From assembly GCF_037176765.1 (NCBI RefSeq), contig NC_090025.1, positions 73,571,545 through 73,635,544 of the forward strand: a stretch of 64,000 nt of DNA. Reading direction: 5' to 3'. Below, in pieces: positions 12,243-24,200 of this stretch (positions are counted from its first letter, which is position 1; each line of letters begins with the position of its first letter). The notes below the pieces were generated by a model. It was not told the DNA's origin and ran no database searches. It worked only from the letters and a program-made list of their open reading frames with translations. Source of the stretch: Anolis sagrei (Eukaryota > Chordata > Lepidosauria > Squamata > Anolidae). The translations under genes were made by a program, and so were the position numbers.

Positions 12243-12363
12243 AATGGTATTGACTTGATTTTTCAATCAGAATTAATATTTACAGGCTGTTCTATACTGG
12301 CTATGCTTTTTGAAAAAAAAGTGCTATAGAACTGTTGTGCTAGAAAAATGTGTGCTTGCTATG

Positions 12364-12369
12364 AATAAA
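12364..12369 (+). promoter_or_regulatory. Candidate NMU poly(A) signal
   Basis: AATAAA 122 bases after the NMU stop, in otherwise unique sequence. It would end the transcript if no 3' UTR intron is used. Confidence 0.5.
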
Positions 12370-12710
12370 ATTTGATTAAATTCACATTATGCCCAACACC
12401 CATGTACTTAGCATTTTGAAGAAGTAATTCTTCAGGATGACACCTAAGGATGGCTTTGCTGGTTTATTATTCATCACACTGAATGAGTCATTAACAATCT
12501 GTAATATTATACTGGTAGAGAAGAGCAAGTAAGAAATACGGCTCTTGAAATTTTCTGACATATAGGCAGTCCCCAAGTTACTAACAAGATAAGTTCTGCA
12601 GGTTTGTTCTTAAGTTAAATTTGTATGTAAGTTGGAACAGGTACATTTTTAAAGTGTAACTCTGGTCAAATATAGAATCTATTTGCTGCTTCTTTAACAT
12701 GGGTGATTTA

Positions 12711-13395
12711 GGTCTCCTCTACACTGTCATATACTCCAGATAATAATATTTATACCCCGCCACCATTTCCCCAAAGGGACTCGTGGCAGCTCACAAAAGG
12801 ACCCCAAAGTGCCGCACACATAAAATACACAATACATAAGCACATAAAATGATGACAACATAAATTTACACAACGATTACACATAAAACATCACATAATA
12901 AGATTTTAAATTCCATAAAACGCAGAAGTACCTATGGATAAAAATGGCTGTCTTCAAGTATCAATCCAGTGTTGGAGTGAAGCAAATCACTAAGTCCTTG
13001 AGTCTAGCCATTACAATTCTAATGAAAACCGAAGGCCTGTTCAAAAAGCCATGTTTTCAGATTAGACTGAAAAACTTGGTGGAGACTAATCTAATCCCTC
13101 TAGGGAGGCCATTCCAGAGCCGGAGGGCCACCCAAAGAAGGCCTTCTCTCTTGTCCCCACCAACTGTGCTTGAGAGGTGGGACTGAGAGAAGGGACCATG
13201 GGAGATCTCAGAGCCTGCACCAGTTCATAGAAGGAGATGAGGTCTTGAATTACCAAATTATCAGATTATCAAAGCAGATTATCAAAGCAGATAACCCACA
13301 TCATCTGCTTTGAACTGAATAATATGAATCTACACTGCCATAAAATCCAGTTCCAAGCAGATAATTTGGATTTCATGTGGCAGTGTAGAAGGGAC
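12711..13395. mobile_element. Palindromic MITE split by an L2-like insertion
   Basis: The left end (ggtctcctctacactgtcat) lies at 12,711-12,743 and the rest, ending ggcagtgtagaagggacc, at about 13,250-13,395. The intervening half kilobase is a separate LINE fragment, so the LINE is younger than the MITE. Confidence 0.7.
12744..13245 (-). mobile_element. L2-like LINE 3' end inserted in a MITE
   Basis: On the + strand it starts atttataccccgccaccattt...agggactcgtggcagctcac, the reverse complement of an L2-like 3' UTR, and continues into the reverse of the terminal RT segment (minus-strand sense ...LWNGLP-like, from ccattccagagccggagggcc). It is 5'-truncated and degraded. Confidence 0.65.
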
Positions 13396-13494
13396 CATAG
13401 TGTAGAAGAAAGTTTGCTCTCTCCACTTCAATTTAATGCAGAGCTTGGGCTTCCATTCCCATAGGAAAAACTAGTGAACTGAGGAGGGAGTGAT

Positions 13495-13519
13495 ATAATA
13501 ATAATAATAATAATAATAA

Positions 13520-13550
<31 letters not shown>

Positions 13551-13552
13551 CT
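13495..13552 (+). repeat. (ATA)n then (GAT)n microsatellite
   Basis: About nine ATA units followed by about nine GAT units, directly before the open LINE. It may have been the insertion site or a remnant of an older LINE tail. Confidence 0.9.
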
Positions 13553-13559
13553 CTTAAGG

Positions 13560-15345
13560 CTCTTGAACAACCCACAACTCTGCCAAATTGGAACATGATA
13601 CAAGAAGGACTCTCTTAGGAAATTGCTAGTCGTCTCTGGTTCTGGAGGAAAGCAAGAGTCATCGCCATCTTGAAGCCAGGCAAAGACCGTAATGACCCAA
13701 AAAGCTACAGACCAATCTCCCTGTTGTGCCACCTCTACAAAGTTCTGGAGAGACTTATTTTGCATAGAATTATGGAAAATATAGACCCCTGTCTGATCCC
13801 ACAGCAAGCTGGCTTCAGAAAAGGCAAAAGCTGCACATCGCAAGTGCTGAACCTGACCCAGCACATAGAAGATGGTTTTGAAAGGCAGCAGATCACAGGA
13901 GCTGTCTTCATAGACCTGTCAGCAGCCTATGATACTGTGAACCACCGCCTCCTCCTGAGAAAAATGTATAATATCACAAAGGACTACCACCTCACCCGCC
14001 TCATAGGAAACCTGCTACAAAACAGGAGCTTTTTTGTTGAGTTCCAGGGCCAGAGAAGCAGATGGCGGAAACAGAAGAACGGCCTGCCTCAGGGGAGCGT
14101 GCTTGCTCCATCCATGTTCAACATCTACACAAATGACCAGCCACTGCCAGAAGGGACAGAGAGTTTCATCTATGCTGATGATCGTGCCATTACTGCTCAA
14201 GCAGGGAGCTTTGAGATAGTAGAACAGAAGCTCTCCGAAGCTCTAGGTGCTCTTACTGCCTATTACAGGGAAAACCAGCTGATCCCTAATCCATCTAAAA
14301 CACAGACATGCGCCTTTCACCTTAAGAACAGACAAGCATCCCGAGCCCTGAGGATTACCTGGGAAGGAATCCCACTGGAGCATTGTAGCACACCCAAATA
14401 CCTGGGAGTCACTTTGGACCGCGCTCTGACCTACAAGAAGCACTGCCTGAACATCAAACAAAAAGTGGGCGCTAGAAACAACATCATACGAAAGCTGACT
14501 GGCACCTGGGGATCACAACCAGACACAGTGAAGACATCTGCCCTTGCGTTATGCTACTCTGCTGCTGAGTATGCATGCCCAGTGTGGAACACATCTCATC
14601 ACACTAAAACAGTGGATGTGGCTCTTAATGAGACATGCCGCATTATCACGGGGTGTCTGCGCCCCACACCACTGGAGAAATTACACTGCTTAGCCGGTAT
14701 TGCACCACCTGACATCCGCCGGGAAGTAGCAGCCAATAGTGAAAGGACCAAGGCAGGGACATCTCCAGCTCATCCCCTGTTTGGGTATCAGCCAGCACGT
14801 CAACGACTTAAATCAAGACATAGTTTTCTTAGATCTACAGAGACACTCGCTGGAACACCCCAGCAAGCGAGAGTCCAAAAGTGGCAGGCCCAAACCCAGC
14901 ACCTCAATTCATGGGTGATACCAGATGAGAGACTCCCCCCTGGGCACTCAGAAGACTGGGCGACTTGGAAGGCGCTGAACAGATTGCGCTCTGGCACCAC
15001 GAGATGCAGAGCCAATCTTAAGAAATGGGGCTACAGGGTGGAATCCTCGGCATGCGAGTGCGGAGAAGAACAAACCACTGACCACCTGCTGCAATGCACC
15101 CTGAGCCCTGCCACATGCACGATGGAGGACCTTCTTGCGGCAACCCCAGAGGCACTCCAAGTGGCCAGATACTGGTCAAAGGACATTTAACCAAATACCA
15201 AATTTACAAAATCTGTGTGGTTTTTTTTCTTTCTTTTTTTTCTTTTTCTTTTTAATCTCTGTGTTTGTTTTGCTCTGTTAGAATTGTAATACAATGGTTG
15301 CTGATGACACGATAAATAAATTAGGAAATTGCATTTGCATCATCA
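13560..15345 (+). mobile_element. Ingi/Vingi-like (jockey-group) LINE, 5'-truncated
   Basis: The copy holds the reverse transcriptase part of ORF2 and a 3' UTR ending in ttgctgatgacacgataaata. It lacks the 5' end and the endonuclease. Its 3' tail matches minus-strand fragments at 7,428 and 39,496, so the family is multicopy here. The clade is by recognition of the protein style (KPGKD...YRPISLL, no RNase H) and could be another I/jockey-group family. Confidence 0.75.
13619..15190 (+). CDS. LINE reverse transcriptase, open frame of 523 codons
   Basis: Encodes the reverse transcriptase and C-terminal region of a non-LTR retrotransposon. The frame is open from just after a stop at 13,616 to TAA at 15,190, and no methionine start is needed because the copy is 5'-truncated. 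Visible motifs in order: VIAILKPGKD and SYRPISLL (finger region), QQAGFRKGKS, FIDLSAAYDTVNH (catalytic block A, Asp), GLPQGSVLAP (block B), FIYADDRAITAQ with the catalytic YADD at 14,171-14,182, YLGVTLDR, and near the end a CECGEEQTTDHLLQC zinc-knuckle-like motif. There is no RNase H. The absence of internal stops over 1.5 kb indicates a recent insertion. It serves the element, not the host. Confidence 0.85.
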   Translation, partial: EIASRLWFWRKARVIAILKPGKDRNDPKSYRPISLLCHLYKVLERLILHRIMENIDPCLIPQQAGFRKGKSCTSQVLNLTQHIEDGFERQQITGAVFIDLSAAYDTVNHRLLLRKMYNITKDYHLTRLIGNLLQNRSFFVEFQGQRSRWRKQKNGLPQGSVLAPSMFNIYTNDQPLPEGTESFIYADDRAITAQAGSFEIVEQKLSEALGALTAYYRENQLIPNPSKTQTCAFHLKNRQASRALRITWEGIPLEHCSTPKYLGVTLDRALTYKKHCLNIKQKVGARNNIIRKLTGTWGSQPDTVKTSALALCYSAAEYACPVWNTSHHTKTVDVALNETCRIITGCLRPTPLEKLHCLAGIAPPDIRREVAANSERTKAGTSPAHPLFGYQPARQRLKSRHSFLRSTETLAGTPQQARVQKWQAQTQHLNSWVIPDERLPPGHSEDWATWKALNRLRSGTTRCRANLKKWGYRVESSACECGEEQTTDHLLQCTLSPATCTMEDLLAATPEALQVARYWSKDI

Positions 15346-15417
15346 TTTTTGTGATTAGACTAAAAGAAGGATATGCTCAGAAATGCAGTAGTGGAAGGTC
15401 TGGAATAATTTAAAAAG

Positions 15418-15642
15418 GGTGCATCTACACTGTGGAATTGATGCAGTTTGGCAGCACTTTAACAGCCAAAGTTCAATATTAGGGAATCCTATGATTTATA
15501 GTTTGGTGAAGCACTAGTGCTCTTTGGCAGAGGAGGCTAAAGACGTTGTAAAGCCGTTACTGCCATGATTCCATAGCATTGAGCCATGGCAGTTTAGGTG
15601 GTGTCAAACTGCATTTATTCTGCAGTTCAAATGTACCCAAAG
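15418..15642. mobile_element. Palindromic MITE, gggtgcatctacactg family
   Basis: Starts gggtgcatctacactgtgga and ends ctgcagttcaaatgtaccc. Inside, atgcagtttggcagcacttt pairs with ggtggtgtcaaactgcat and there are facing tcctatga and catgattcc phrases. About 225 bases, non-coding. Confidence 0.75.
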
Positions 15643-16009
15643 TCACTTCACTAGAAAACAAGCGGGCACAGATCTTGTATTGAAACCAATGCAGCAGATG
15701 TATAATGAATGATATCAATATGCTATTTGACACATAGGTCCCTTTTATTGACTGACAGAAAAACATAATAAACTCACATGCTGACATGGAGAGCTTTGTA
15801 AAAACGTATTAAGCAAACTCAGTAGGATTCATTTGTGGAATAAAGTATTACTGGTAAGGGAATAACCCTTGAGTTGTCCTTTGTACTGCCTTGTGTGTTC
15901 ATTGATTGCTACCTTTTCAGGTTTTTTGTTGTTGTTGTAAATTCACCATGAATTATGTTGTTTTTTTTAAAAAAAAATATTCAGTGTCAAAACCTTCTGT
16001 CTTTTTCAG

Positions 16010-16330
16010 AATTGTTCATCCTTGAACGTAGAATCACCGTACGACTACAAACAAGATGAGCATCTTATCCTTTATTACATATACAACTGGATTTTTTTTA
16101 GATATTTTATTCACAAGTCAATTTCTATAATTAAAAGTGCAATATAATCCTCTGCATGTTTACTTACTAGTAAGCCACATTAAGCTTATTGGAGCTCACT
16201 TCCAAGTAACAGTGTACAGGATTGTAGCCTGAGGCACAAATGTTTCTTTCTTGAAGCACCTCGAAATAATTATGTTTCTCCTTATTATAATGTTTGTAAC
16301 TGTGTGTAATAAAACTAAAATAATAATAAT
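16010..16330 (+). other. Candidate NMU 3'-UTR exon
   Basis: A long pyrimidine tract and cttctgtctttttcag precede unique sequence at 16,010, with AATAAA at 16,308-16,313. The last NMU coding exon is followed nine bases after the start of its stop codon by a possible donor (aaaatg|gtattg at about 12,245). If both are used, this is the terminal non-coding exon. The evidence is splice-site shape only. Confidence 0.3.
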
Positions 16331-17171
16331 TTCGGTGTTGGCATAATTGCATGCAAAAAAACGTTGTCAATAGCAGAAATGCTAAATAAAGGGTTCCCCT
16401 ATCCTTTTATTGTAAATAAAGGCACTCAGTAGAGAATTGTTTTTAATGAGAATATTTTAATGAGAATTTTTCTGGTTTTAGTGTCATCTTTTTCATGGTG
16501 TGGGTCTTGTGATTTGCAATTATGGTTTAAATATTTTTGTAATATAACTGGTCGGCTAATAGCTAACTTTGAATCAAATGAGCCATCCTTGCATTGTGTG
16601 AGAATTTTGCTGCCGAAGGAGCAAAGCAATGGAACTATAGTCAAGGAAATTTTGAAGTGTAAAATCTTACAAACAGGAGAACTGGGTGCCATGAATGCAA
16701 ATCGCATTTAAAATACACAGAGAACAGTGCCAGTTACTGAGATGACTAAATCCATTTGTAGCAGAGGGGTGCTCACCCAGATTCTGACATTAACCACGAG
16801 AGCAATCTGCTACCCTTTGACTAACAAAATATATCAAGCCATTCCATCATCGCTTAGGACTTACTTTGTGCTTGAGATCCTCAGAAGCTGTGGAACACGT
16901 TAAGTTAAAATAAAGTGCTTTTGTGTGCCTTCTGTTCTTCTCTTGTGACCAATGAATAGCCACAATATTCCACTATGTATCAGAGAAGGAGAAAAGTGTT
17001 AATGCTCTGTAGTCTCTCTCCTTTCAAAAAAATCAAGCACAGCATCATGTCAGATGATACCCGCCATATACACAGAAGAGAGATTAGGAAAACATTGGCC
17101 AGGATATGTCTTCCTGTGGGATATGTCAGCCTACAGAAGTCACTCACAAACAACATTTGTTTATTTTAGGG
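16331..17171. other. Intergenic, nothing recognised
   Basis: AT-rich single-copy-looking sequence between NMU and PDCL2. Overlapping open frames at 16,426-16,711 on both strands show no family features. Confidence 0.5.
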
Positions 17172-17932
17172 CAGTAGTTCTTAAACTTCCTATTGCCACA
17201 ACCTTTTAATACAGTTCCTCACATTGTGGTGACACCCAAATTTTTCGTTGCTACTTCACAACTGTCATTTTGCTACTGTTATGAATTGTAATGTAAATAT
17301 CTGATATGCAGGATGGATTTTCATTCACTGGACCAAATTTGGCAAAACACTCCATAAACACAAATTTGAATACTGATGGGGTTGTGGGGGATTGATTTTA
17401 TCATTTGGGAGTTGTCGTTGCTGGGATTTATAGTTAACGTACAATCAAAGAGCTTTCTGAACTCCACCAACGATGGAATTGAACCAATCTTGGCACCCAG
17501 AACTCCCATGACTAACAGAAAATACTGGAAGGGTTTGGTGTGTAATGACCATGAGTTCTGGAGTTGTAGTTCACCTACATTTAGAGAGCACTGTGGATTC
17601 AAATCACGATGGATCTGGACCAAACTTGGTACAAATACTCAATATACCCAAATGTGAACACTGATGGAGTTTGGGGGAAATAGACCTTGGCATTTGGGAT
17701 TTGTAGTTGCTGGGATTTACAGTTCACCTACAATCAAAGAGCATTCTGAACCCACCGACGATAGCTCCCTGTCTGTTTTCTAACAGGAAGAGAAGGACAG
17801 GTGGAGAGATTTTCAGCCTTTTCTGGCAAAGGGGTTCCTAAGGCAAGCAGAAATATGTGTTTTCTGATGGTCTTTGGTGACCCCTTTGAAGCCCCTCATG
17901 ACCCCCCCCCCCACCCTGGTTGAGAAGCACTG
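17172..17932. mobile_element. SPIN-like hAT element with foreign core
   Basis: Ends CAGTAGTTCTTAAACTTCC and GGTTGAGAAGCACTG match hAT termini. The left arm (gctacttcacaactgtcat, ctactgttatgaattgtaat, aatatctgatatgcagg) and right arm (gttttctgatggtctttgg) are those I know from SPIN hAT elements, which are noted for horizontal transfer among tetrapods. The middle (about 17,330-17,760) is a repeated gtagttcacctacat / aatcaaagagc unit also found inside a Helitron at 39,714-40,639. Confidence 0.65.
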
Positions 17933-17939
17933 TCCAAAG

Positions 17940-18215
17940 GCTATCTCTCTTCTTACTTTCCTAAGATTATTATGGAGACTAAAGTCCAATACCTGAAAGA
18001 AGGTGGAGTTTCACAAGGCAGCTGGAATTCTGTAGTTGTTCTATGGGCTCCTCCCATGTCTTCTTCAGAACTGGCAGCATTCTGAAACAGTTTGTTGGCC
18101 TTTCTACGTACTGGGCTGAACAGCTGTATGTAGGTTTGGGTCTCATCTTTCAGACGACTGGAGGGCTGGGTAATGTGGAAGTCATTTTGCCACCCACGAG
18201 GAAGCTAACATGCAG
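17940..18215 (+). promoter_or_regulatory. PDCL2: Unique block holding the proposed PDCL2 promoter and exon 1
   Basis: About 270 bases of non-repetitive sequence between a SPIN-like element and an L2-like fragment. It is not CpG-rich and no TATA box is obvious, which fits a tissue-restricted gene. It ends at the ATGCAG|GT proposed as the first coding exon. Confidence 0.35.
18210..18215 (+). CDS. PDCL2: Proposed PDCL2 exon 1 (Met-Gln)
   Basis: ATG CAG followed by gtcag. Family members begin MQDPN with an intron after MQ, and exon 2 starts in phase 0 with GATCCA, so an ATGCAG|GT is exactly what is needed. Among the ATGCAG words I found between NMU and exon 2, this is the only one followed by GT, and it lies in non-repetitive DNA. 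Confidence 0.5.
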
Positions 18216-21200
18216 GTCAGAAAAGTGGGATATATCTGAAATGGAATACATTTAGGATGCATTTATTTATTTATTTCAAATATTTGTATCCCGCCCTTCT
18301 CAAGCCCTGGAGGGGGACTCCTGGCGGCTTACAATTCGATGCCCCCCATATACAAACAAAAGAAACAGCAGTTACATAATAAGGAAAACATTAAATTAAA
18401 TTAAACTTAAATCCATTTAAAATAGTACTAAATTGGTTGGCCATATCTAAAACTGAATTCTACAACCAACGACTTAGTCCGAAGCTTGTCCATAGTCCAT
18501 TTTCGTAGCATTGTCATAATTTTTATTATCAGCCTGCTACCCAAATACTTGGTCTCACAACCATTTTTTCAACTATTTCCTAAAGGAAAAAAGAGGGAAG
18601 CAGTTGACCTAATTTTGCTGGGGAGTAAGTTCTACAGGCGGAGGGCCACCACCGAGAAGGCCCTGTCTCTCGTCCCTGCCAAGCGTGATTGTGACGGTGG
18701 CAGGATCGAGAGCAGGGCCTTCCCTGAAGATCTTAAGCTTCGAGGTGGAACGTAGAGAGAGATAAGTTCAGACAAGTAAGCTGAGCTGGAACTGTATATT
18801 TGAATTTTTAGGCAGCAACATTCATTCCTTCATTAAGTTCAGTCATGAATGCAGCTCAAGCTGCCACTTCAGTAGGAACTGCTATTTCTGTCTGCTTTTT
18901 TGCCTTGATCAAGAAGTACTTTGCCATCCATGTAGCCCCTTATGCAAGATAACAAAAGTAATATGATTATTTTAGTTGCCTGTTATTTGTTTAATAATTT
19001 ACTACCTCTAAAAGATGAATTATGTGGAATGGGCATATTGAGTAGCTGTTCCAGAAATAAAGTGCCTGTGCAAACAACACAGGCAAGGAAGAAGCTAAAC
19101 AGATAATTCCCACCACCCTCCAACTCTCCTTCCACCACATGCTGTTGGCAGGACCCAACTAGTAGCATCAGGGTTGTGAAGAAGAAATTGACTGAACATG
19201 GTAGTGCTCGGTAGAGAGTAGATGGCTGAAGGTATGATAGAAGGAATATAGAGATAGAAGCAAAATGCTAATCATGGTCTACTTGTTGATTCGTCATGTA
19301 ATCTACACCAACCATTGAGTAGATAAAATGCTTCAAGATCAAGCAAAAAATTGTTAAAAGTTCTGAAAACTGAGCTGACCAAGAAAGCAAGATACATGAA
19401 AATATTTAGGACATGTTATCCACACTGAGGTGTTAGAAGCTTTATTCAGCACACAGTGAAGAACTTGTCCATCATTTTGCAGATAAGCTCGCTCGGATTT
19501 GATTTGACTCTGGCCCCATCCACACTGCCATATAAAATCCAGATTATCTGCTTTGAACTGGATTATATGGCAGCATTGACTCATCCAGTTTAAAGCAGAT
19601 AATGTGGATTATCTGCTTTGATCACCTGGATTATATGGCAGTGTAAGAGGGCCCTTACAAACCACATTTGATACAACATTGTAACCTTGTGCACCTGCTT
19701 TTTTAGTGTTGAGGGATACTTTTCAGTGTGTGTAGTCTGAGCATGTGGACAGAATCCTTGGAAAGATGAGAGCCATCACGTGTGTTAGACCCTTGTTCCT
19801 TCTGGCTCATTAAGCAGATGAGAGGGGAACTGGGGGAGAGGGTCACGGAAATGATTAATGCTTTGTTGCATCACGGCAGGGTCTCAGGATCCTTCCATAC
19901 AGCCCTATATCCCAGAATATCAAGGCAGAAAATCCCACAATATCTGAATGTGGACTCAGATAACCCAGTTTGAAGTAGATACTGTGGGATTTTCTGCCTT
20001 GATATTCTGGGATAGAGGGCTGTATGGGAGGGCCCCCAGCATGCTTCCAGGATGCTGTAGTAAGATGTCTTCTAAAGAAAACTTTCCTGGACCCTTCTGT
20101 ACTTAATAGCTATTATCTTCTATTTTTCGGAAGATACTAAAGCATGTGGTGGCGATTCACCTCCAAGGGTTCCTGGATGAGGATTATTATCTACACCCAT
20201 TTCAGTCTGTTTTGATGCCTGATTATGGAACAGAGAAGGGTTTGTTGCCTTGGTAGATAACTTATGCAGGGACCTGGGCAGGAGATGTGTTACCTGCTGG
20301 TTCTAACTTTCAATGCCATTTTGCCATGACAACTTTCTGAGTTGCCTTCACCTACAATCAAAGAGCATTCTGAACTCTTACCAATGATAGAATTGAACCA
20401 TGTTTGGCACACAGAGCTCCCATGACCAACAGAAAGTACTGGAAAAAGGTTTGGCGAACATTGACCTTGAGTTTGGGGGTTGTAGTTCACCTACATCCAG
20501 AGAGCACTGTGGACTCAAACAATGATGGATCTGGACCAAACTTGGCACAAATACCCAATATGCCCAAATTTGAACACTGGTGGAGTTTGAGGAAAATAGA
20601 CTTGACATTTGGGGGTTGTAGTTGCTGGGATTTATAGTTCACCTACAATCACAGAGCATTCTGAATCTCACCAATGATAGAATTGGGCCAAACTTCCCAC
20701 ACAGAAACCCCATGGCCAACAGAAAATACTATGTTTTCTGATGGTCTTTGGTAACCCCTCTGACACCCCTTGGGACCCCACCAGGGGTCCCAACCCCTAG
20801 TTTGAGAAATGCCTACTTATCTACCTACTTACACTTTTAAAGCCCCAATTCCTGCTTCATATTTGGAGGGCCATATTTTACCTCAGTGCCATTTCATTTC
20901 AGCATTCATAAGAGGCATGGCTTTTTATTTGAAGTGACAAAGACAGGTGACTTCTCTGATTTAATACATTCCCTATCTAGTTTCAAGTAAACGAATAGTC
21001 ATAGAATCACAGTTGGAAAGTCCCCATGGGCCATCAGATTGAACTAGCAATCCTAATTCTGCACTAACACAAATGACTATATAGTTATTTGTAATCCAGA
21101 ATTAAACTTTCAGAGTTAAGTTTTCAGAGCCCTGAGCTTACCTCAGATGGTTTGGTCTAAAGTATCAGTTTTGGTTTTCCCCACAAACATATTTTTTAAA

Positions 21201-24200
21201 GTGACTGATCCTATGTCTGGACAGCTGTGTTGTATGATCTCATAGAATCATAGAGTTGGAAGAGACCTCATGGGCCATCCAGTCCAACCCCCTGCCAAGA
21301 AACAGGAAAATTGCATTCAAAGCACCCTCGACAGATAGCCATCCAGTCTCTGTTTAAAAGCATCCAAAGAAAGAGCCTCCACTACACTCCAGAGCTGAGA
21401 ATTCCACTGCTAAACAGCTCTCACAGTTAGGAAGTTCTCTTAATGTTCAGATGGAATCTCCAGGGTAGCAGAAAACAAGACTGCTCCCTCCTCCCTATGA
21501 CTCCCCACCACATATTTATACATTGCCATCATGTCTCTTCTCAACCTTCTCTTCTGCAGGCTAAACATGTCCAACTCTTTAAGCCACTCCTCATAGGGCT
21601 TGTTCTTAAGACCCTTTAACATTTTAGTAGCTGTTCTCTGGACACATTCCAGCTTGTCAACATCTCCCTTCAACTGTACTGCCCAGATTGACCACAGGTG
21701 TGGTCTGACCAAGGCAGAATAGGGGGCTAGCATGACTTTCTTGGATCTAGACACTTCCTGCAGGATGTGCTGGTTTGGATCCAAGGCGGCATACTGTATG
21801 CTAGTGATACAATGAACTTCTGTTTTTAAAGGATCCAAATGAAGATACGGAATGGAATGATGTTTTGAGAGATTTTGGGATTCTGCCCCCCAAAGAAGAA
21901 GTTAAAGATGAAATTGAAGAAATGGTTTTACGTTTACAAAAAGAAGCTGAAGGTAAGGAGTTGCTAACATATTGCTGTCAGTGTGCAAGCAATTGTTGGA
22001 ATTAAGATCACTGCATTTTAGCTGTCTACAATCTAAGCATTGTAATACAATCCTATCCTGCTCATATGGCTTCCAAAGAATAAAAAGGCTAGAAAATGGC
22101 TGTTGTATAGTTTTCTTGGGCAATGTAGTACTTCACAATTCAGATGGGGAAAGGCACAACCTTGTATTCATCTTAAAATAAACAAAAGGCAATTGGATTC
22201 TAAGATAGCTTTGCCTTCCTCTGATTTCTACAAGTCAGGAATTTTTAGCACAAGGAAAACACCCAAACAGTATATTTTAAAACAGGCCAATCAGAGAAAA
22301 ACGAGAACTCATACTTCCTAAATTCTGAATTAGCAGATCAGCCCTAATACTGACACAATTAGAACACATCTGGAAATAACATCTGGCAAAAGGTTATTGC
22401 ACTTAATGGCCATTAATTGGAATTTTGTAAACATGGGGTTTCTGTTTAGGATTCAGCATCATGCACATCTTTGGGAAAATTGATTTTTAATTCCATTTAA
22501 GTGTTTGTTTTTGCTTGCATCATGTATATCTTGGCTTTCAGCAAGAGCCCTCAAGATGGCTTGGGAATAAATCCATACAAAAACACAGTGAATATCTAAT
22601 ATTACTTTCTGTGTTTCTTCTAAATAAGGATATAAGAAAAACTATGCTGGATCCTAACCAAGGCCAGTGTCAGGATCCAGCATGTGTTCCCATGATGGAA
22701 AATCAGTTGCCCTAAGCAAAGCCAATGAAATAGGATATAAACACAACTTCTCCAGAAACAAATCATAGAATCATAGACCTCGAGGGCCGTCCAATCCAAA
22801 CCCCTGCCAAGAAGCAGGAAAATCACATTTCAAGCACCCCCGACAGATGGCCATCCAGCCTCTGTTTAAAAGCCTCCAAGGAAGGAGCCTCCACCACACT
22901 CTGGGGCAGAGAGTTCCACTGCTGAACAGCTTTCACAGTCAAAAAGTTCTTCCTAATGTTGAGATGGAATCTCCTTTCTTGTAGTTTGAAGCCATTGTTC
23001 CGTGTCCTAATCTCCAGGGCAGCAGAAAACAAGCTTGCTCCCTCCTTCCTATGACTTCCTCTCACGTATTTATACATGGCTATCACATCTCCTCTCAGCC
23101 TTCTCTTCTTCAGGCTAAACATGCTCAGCTCTTTAAGCCACTCCTCATAGGGCTTATTCTCCAGACCCTTGATCATTTTAGTCACCCTCCTCTGGACACA
23201 TTCCAGCTTGTCAACATCTCCCTTCAATTGTGCTGCCCAGAATTGGCCATAGTATTCCAGGTGTGGTCTAACCAAGGCAGAATAGAGGAGCAGCATGACT
23301 TCCCTGGATCTAGACACTATACTCCTACTGATGCAGGCCAAAATCCCATTGGCTTTTTTGCCACCACATCACATTGTTGGCTCATGTTTAACTTGTTGTC
23401 CACAAGGACTCCAAGATCTTTTTCACACGTACTGCTCTCGAGACATGCGTCCCCCATTCTGTATCTTTGCATTTCATTTTTTCTACAGGAGCACACTTCC
23501 TCTTATACATGAAGTGATATATAGTCAGTATGACTAGTAGCAAGTTATGGCCTTAACCTCCATTTCATTATAGAAATTCTTCTCAAAAGTAACTTTCCAG
23601 GTTCTGCCCAGAAATATACAGAAGTGGCATTTTATTTTTGCCCTTTGTTATACATTTTTGTATATTTTTATAACAGCGCTCCATGCAGTCATGCTGGCCA
23701 CATGATCTTGGAGGTGTCTACGGACAACGTTGGCACTTCGGCTTAGAAATGGAGATGAGCACCACATCCCAGAGTCAGACACGACTGGACTTAATGTCAG
23801 GGGAAAACCTTTACCTTTACCTATACATTTTTGTAGCTTCTAAGGTTGTTTTGGGTTTTTTTTGCTCAGTGAAACCATATGAAAAAATGAATCTGAAACA
23901 ACTCAAAGAAGCTGAAGATGAATTTAATGAAGAAGATATGAAAGCTGTTGAAATGTACAGGTATGCTCAAGTTTATGGTGAGCACATTTAAAGACAAAAT
24001 AACACGAGAAGAGCAAAGATCTCAAAATGGATATGAAATTAGAATAAATAGATGGTCGTTATTCATATTTTATTCCTTTGCTACTAAGCAAAGCATTTAA
24101 CAGGTTTGAGTAAACGAGGAAAAGTAGTTCTAATACTTATATGTACTCCATAGGCAAGTAAGTGGTGCCATCTAGTGTTTTCAATTGTGTACATTTGTGC

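Noticed and set aside
13433-13864. Minus-strand open frame of 143 codons
   Set aside because: It lies opposite the plus-strand LINE reverse transcriptase and its poly-Ser/Leu stretch is just the translated ATA/GAT microsatellite.
23683-23991. Single open frame covering PDCL2 exon 3 with an upstream extension
   Set aside because: The upstream part is SINE sequence. A strong acceptor at 23,869 and the family alignment show that coding begins at 23,870.
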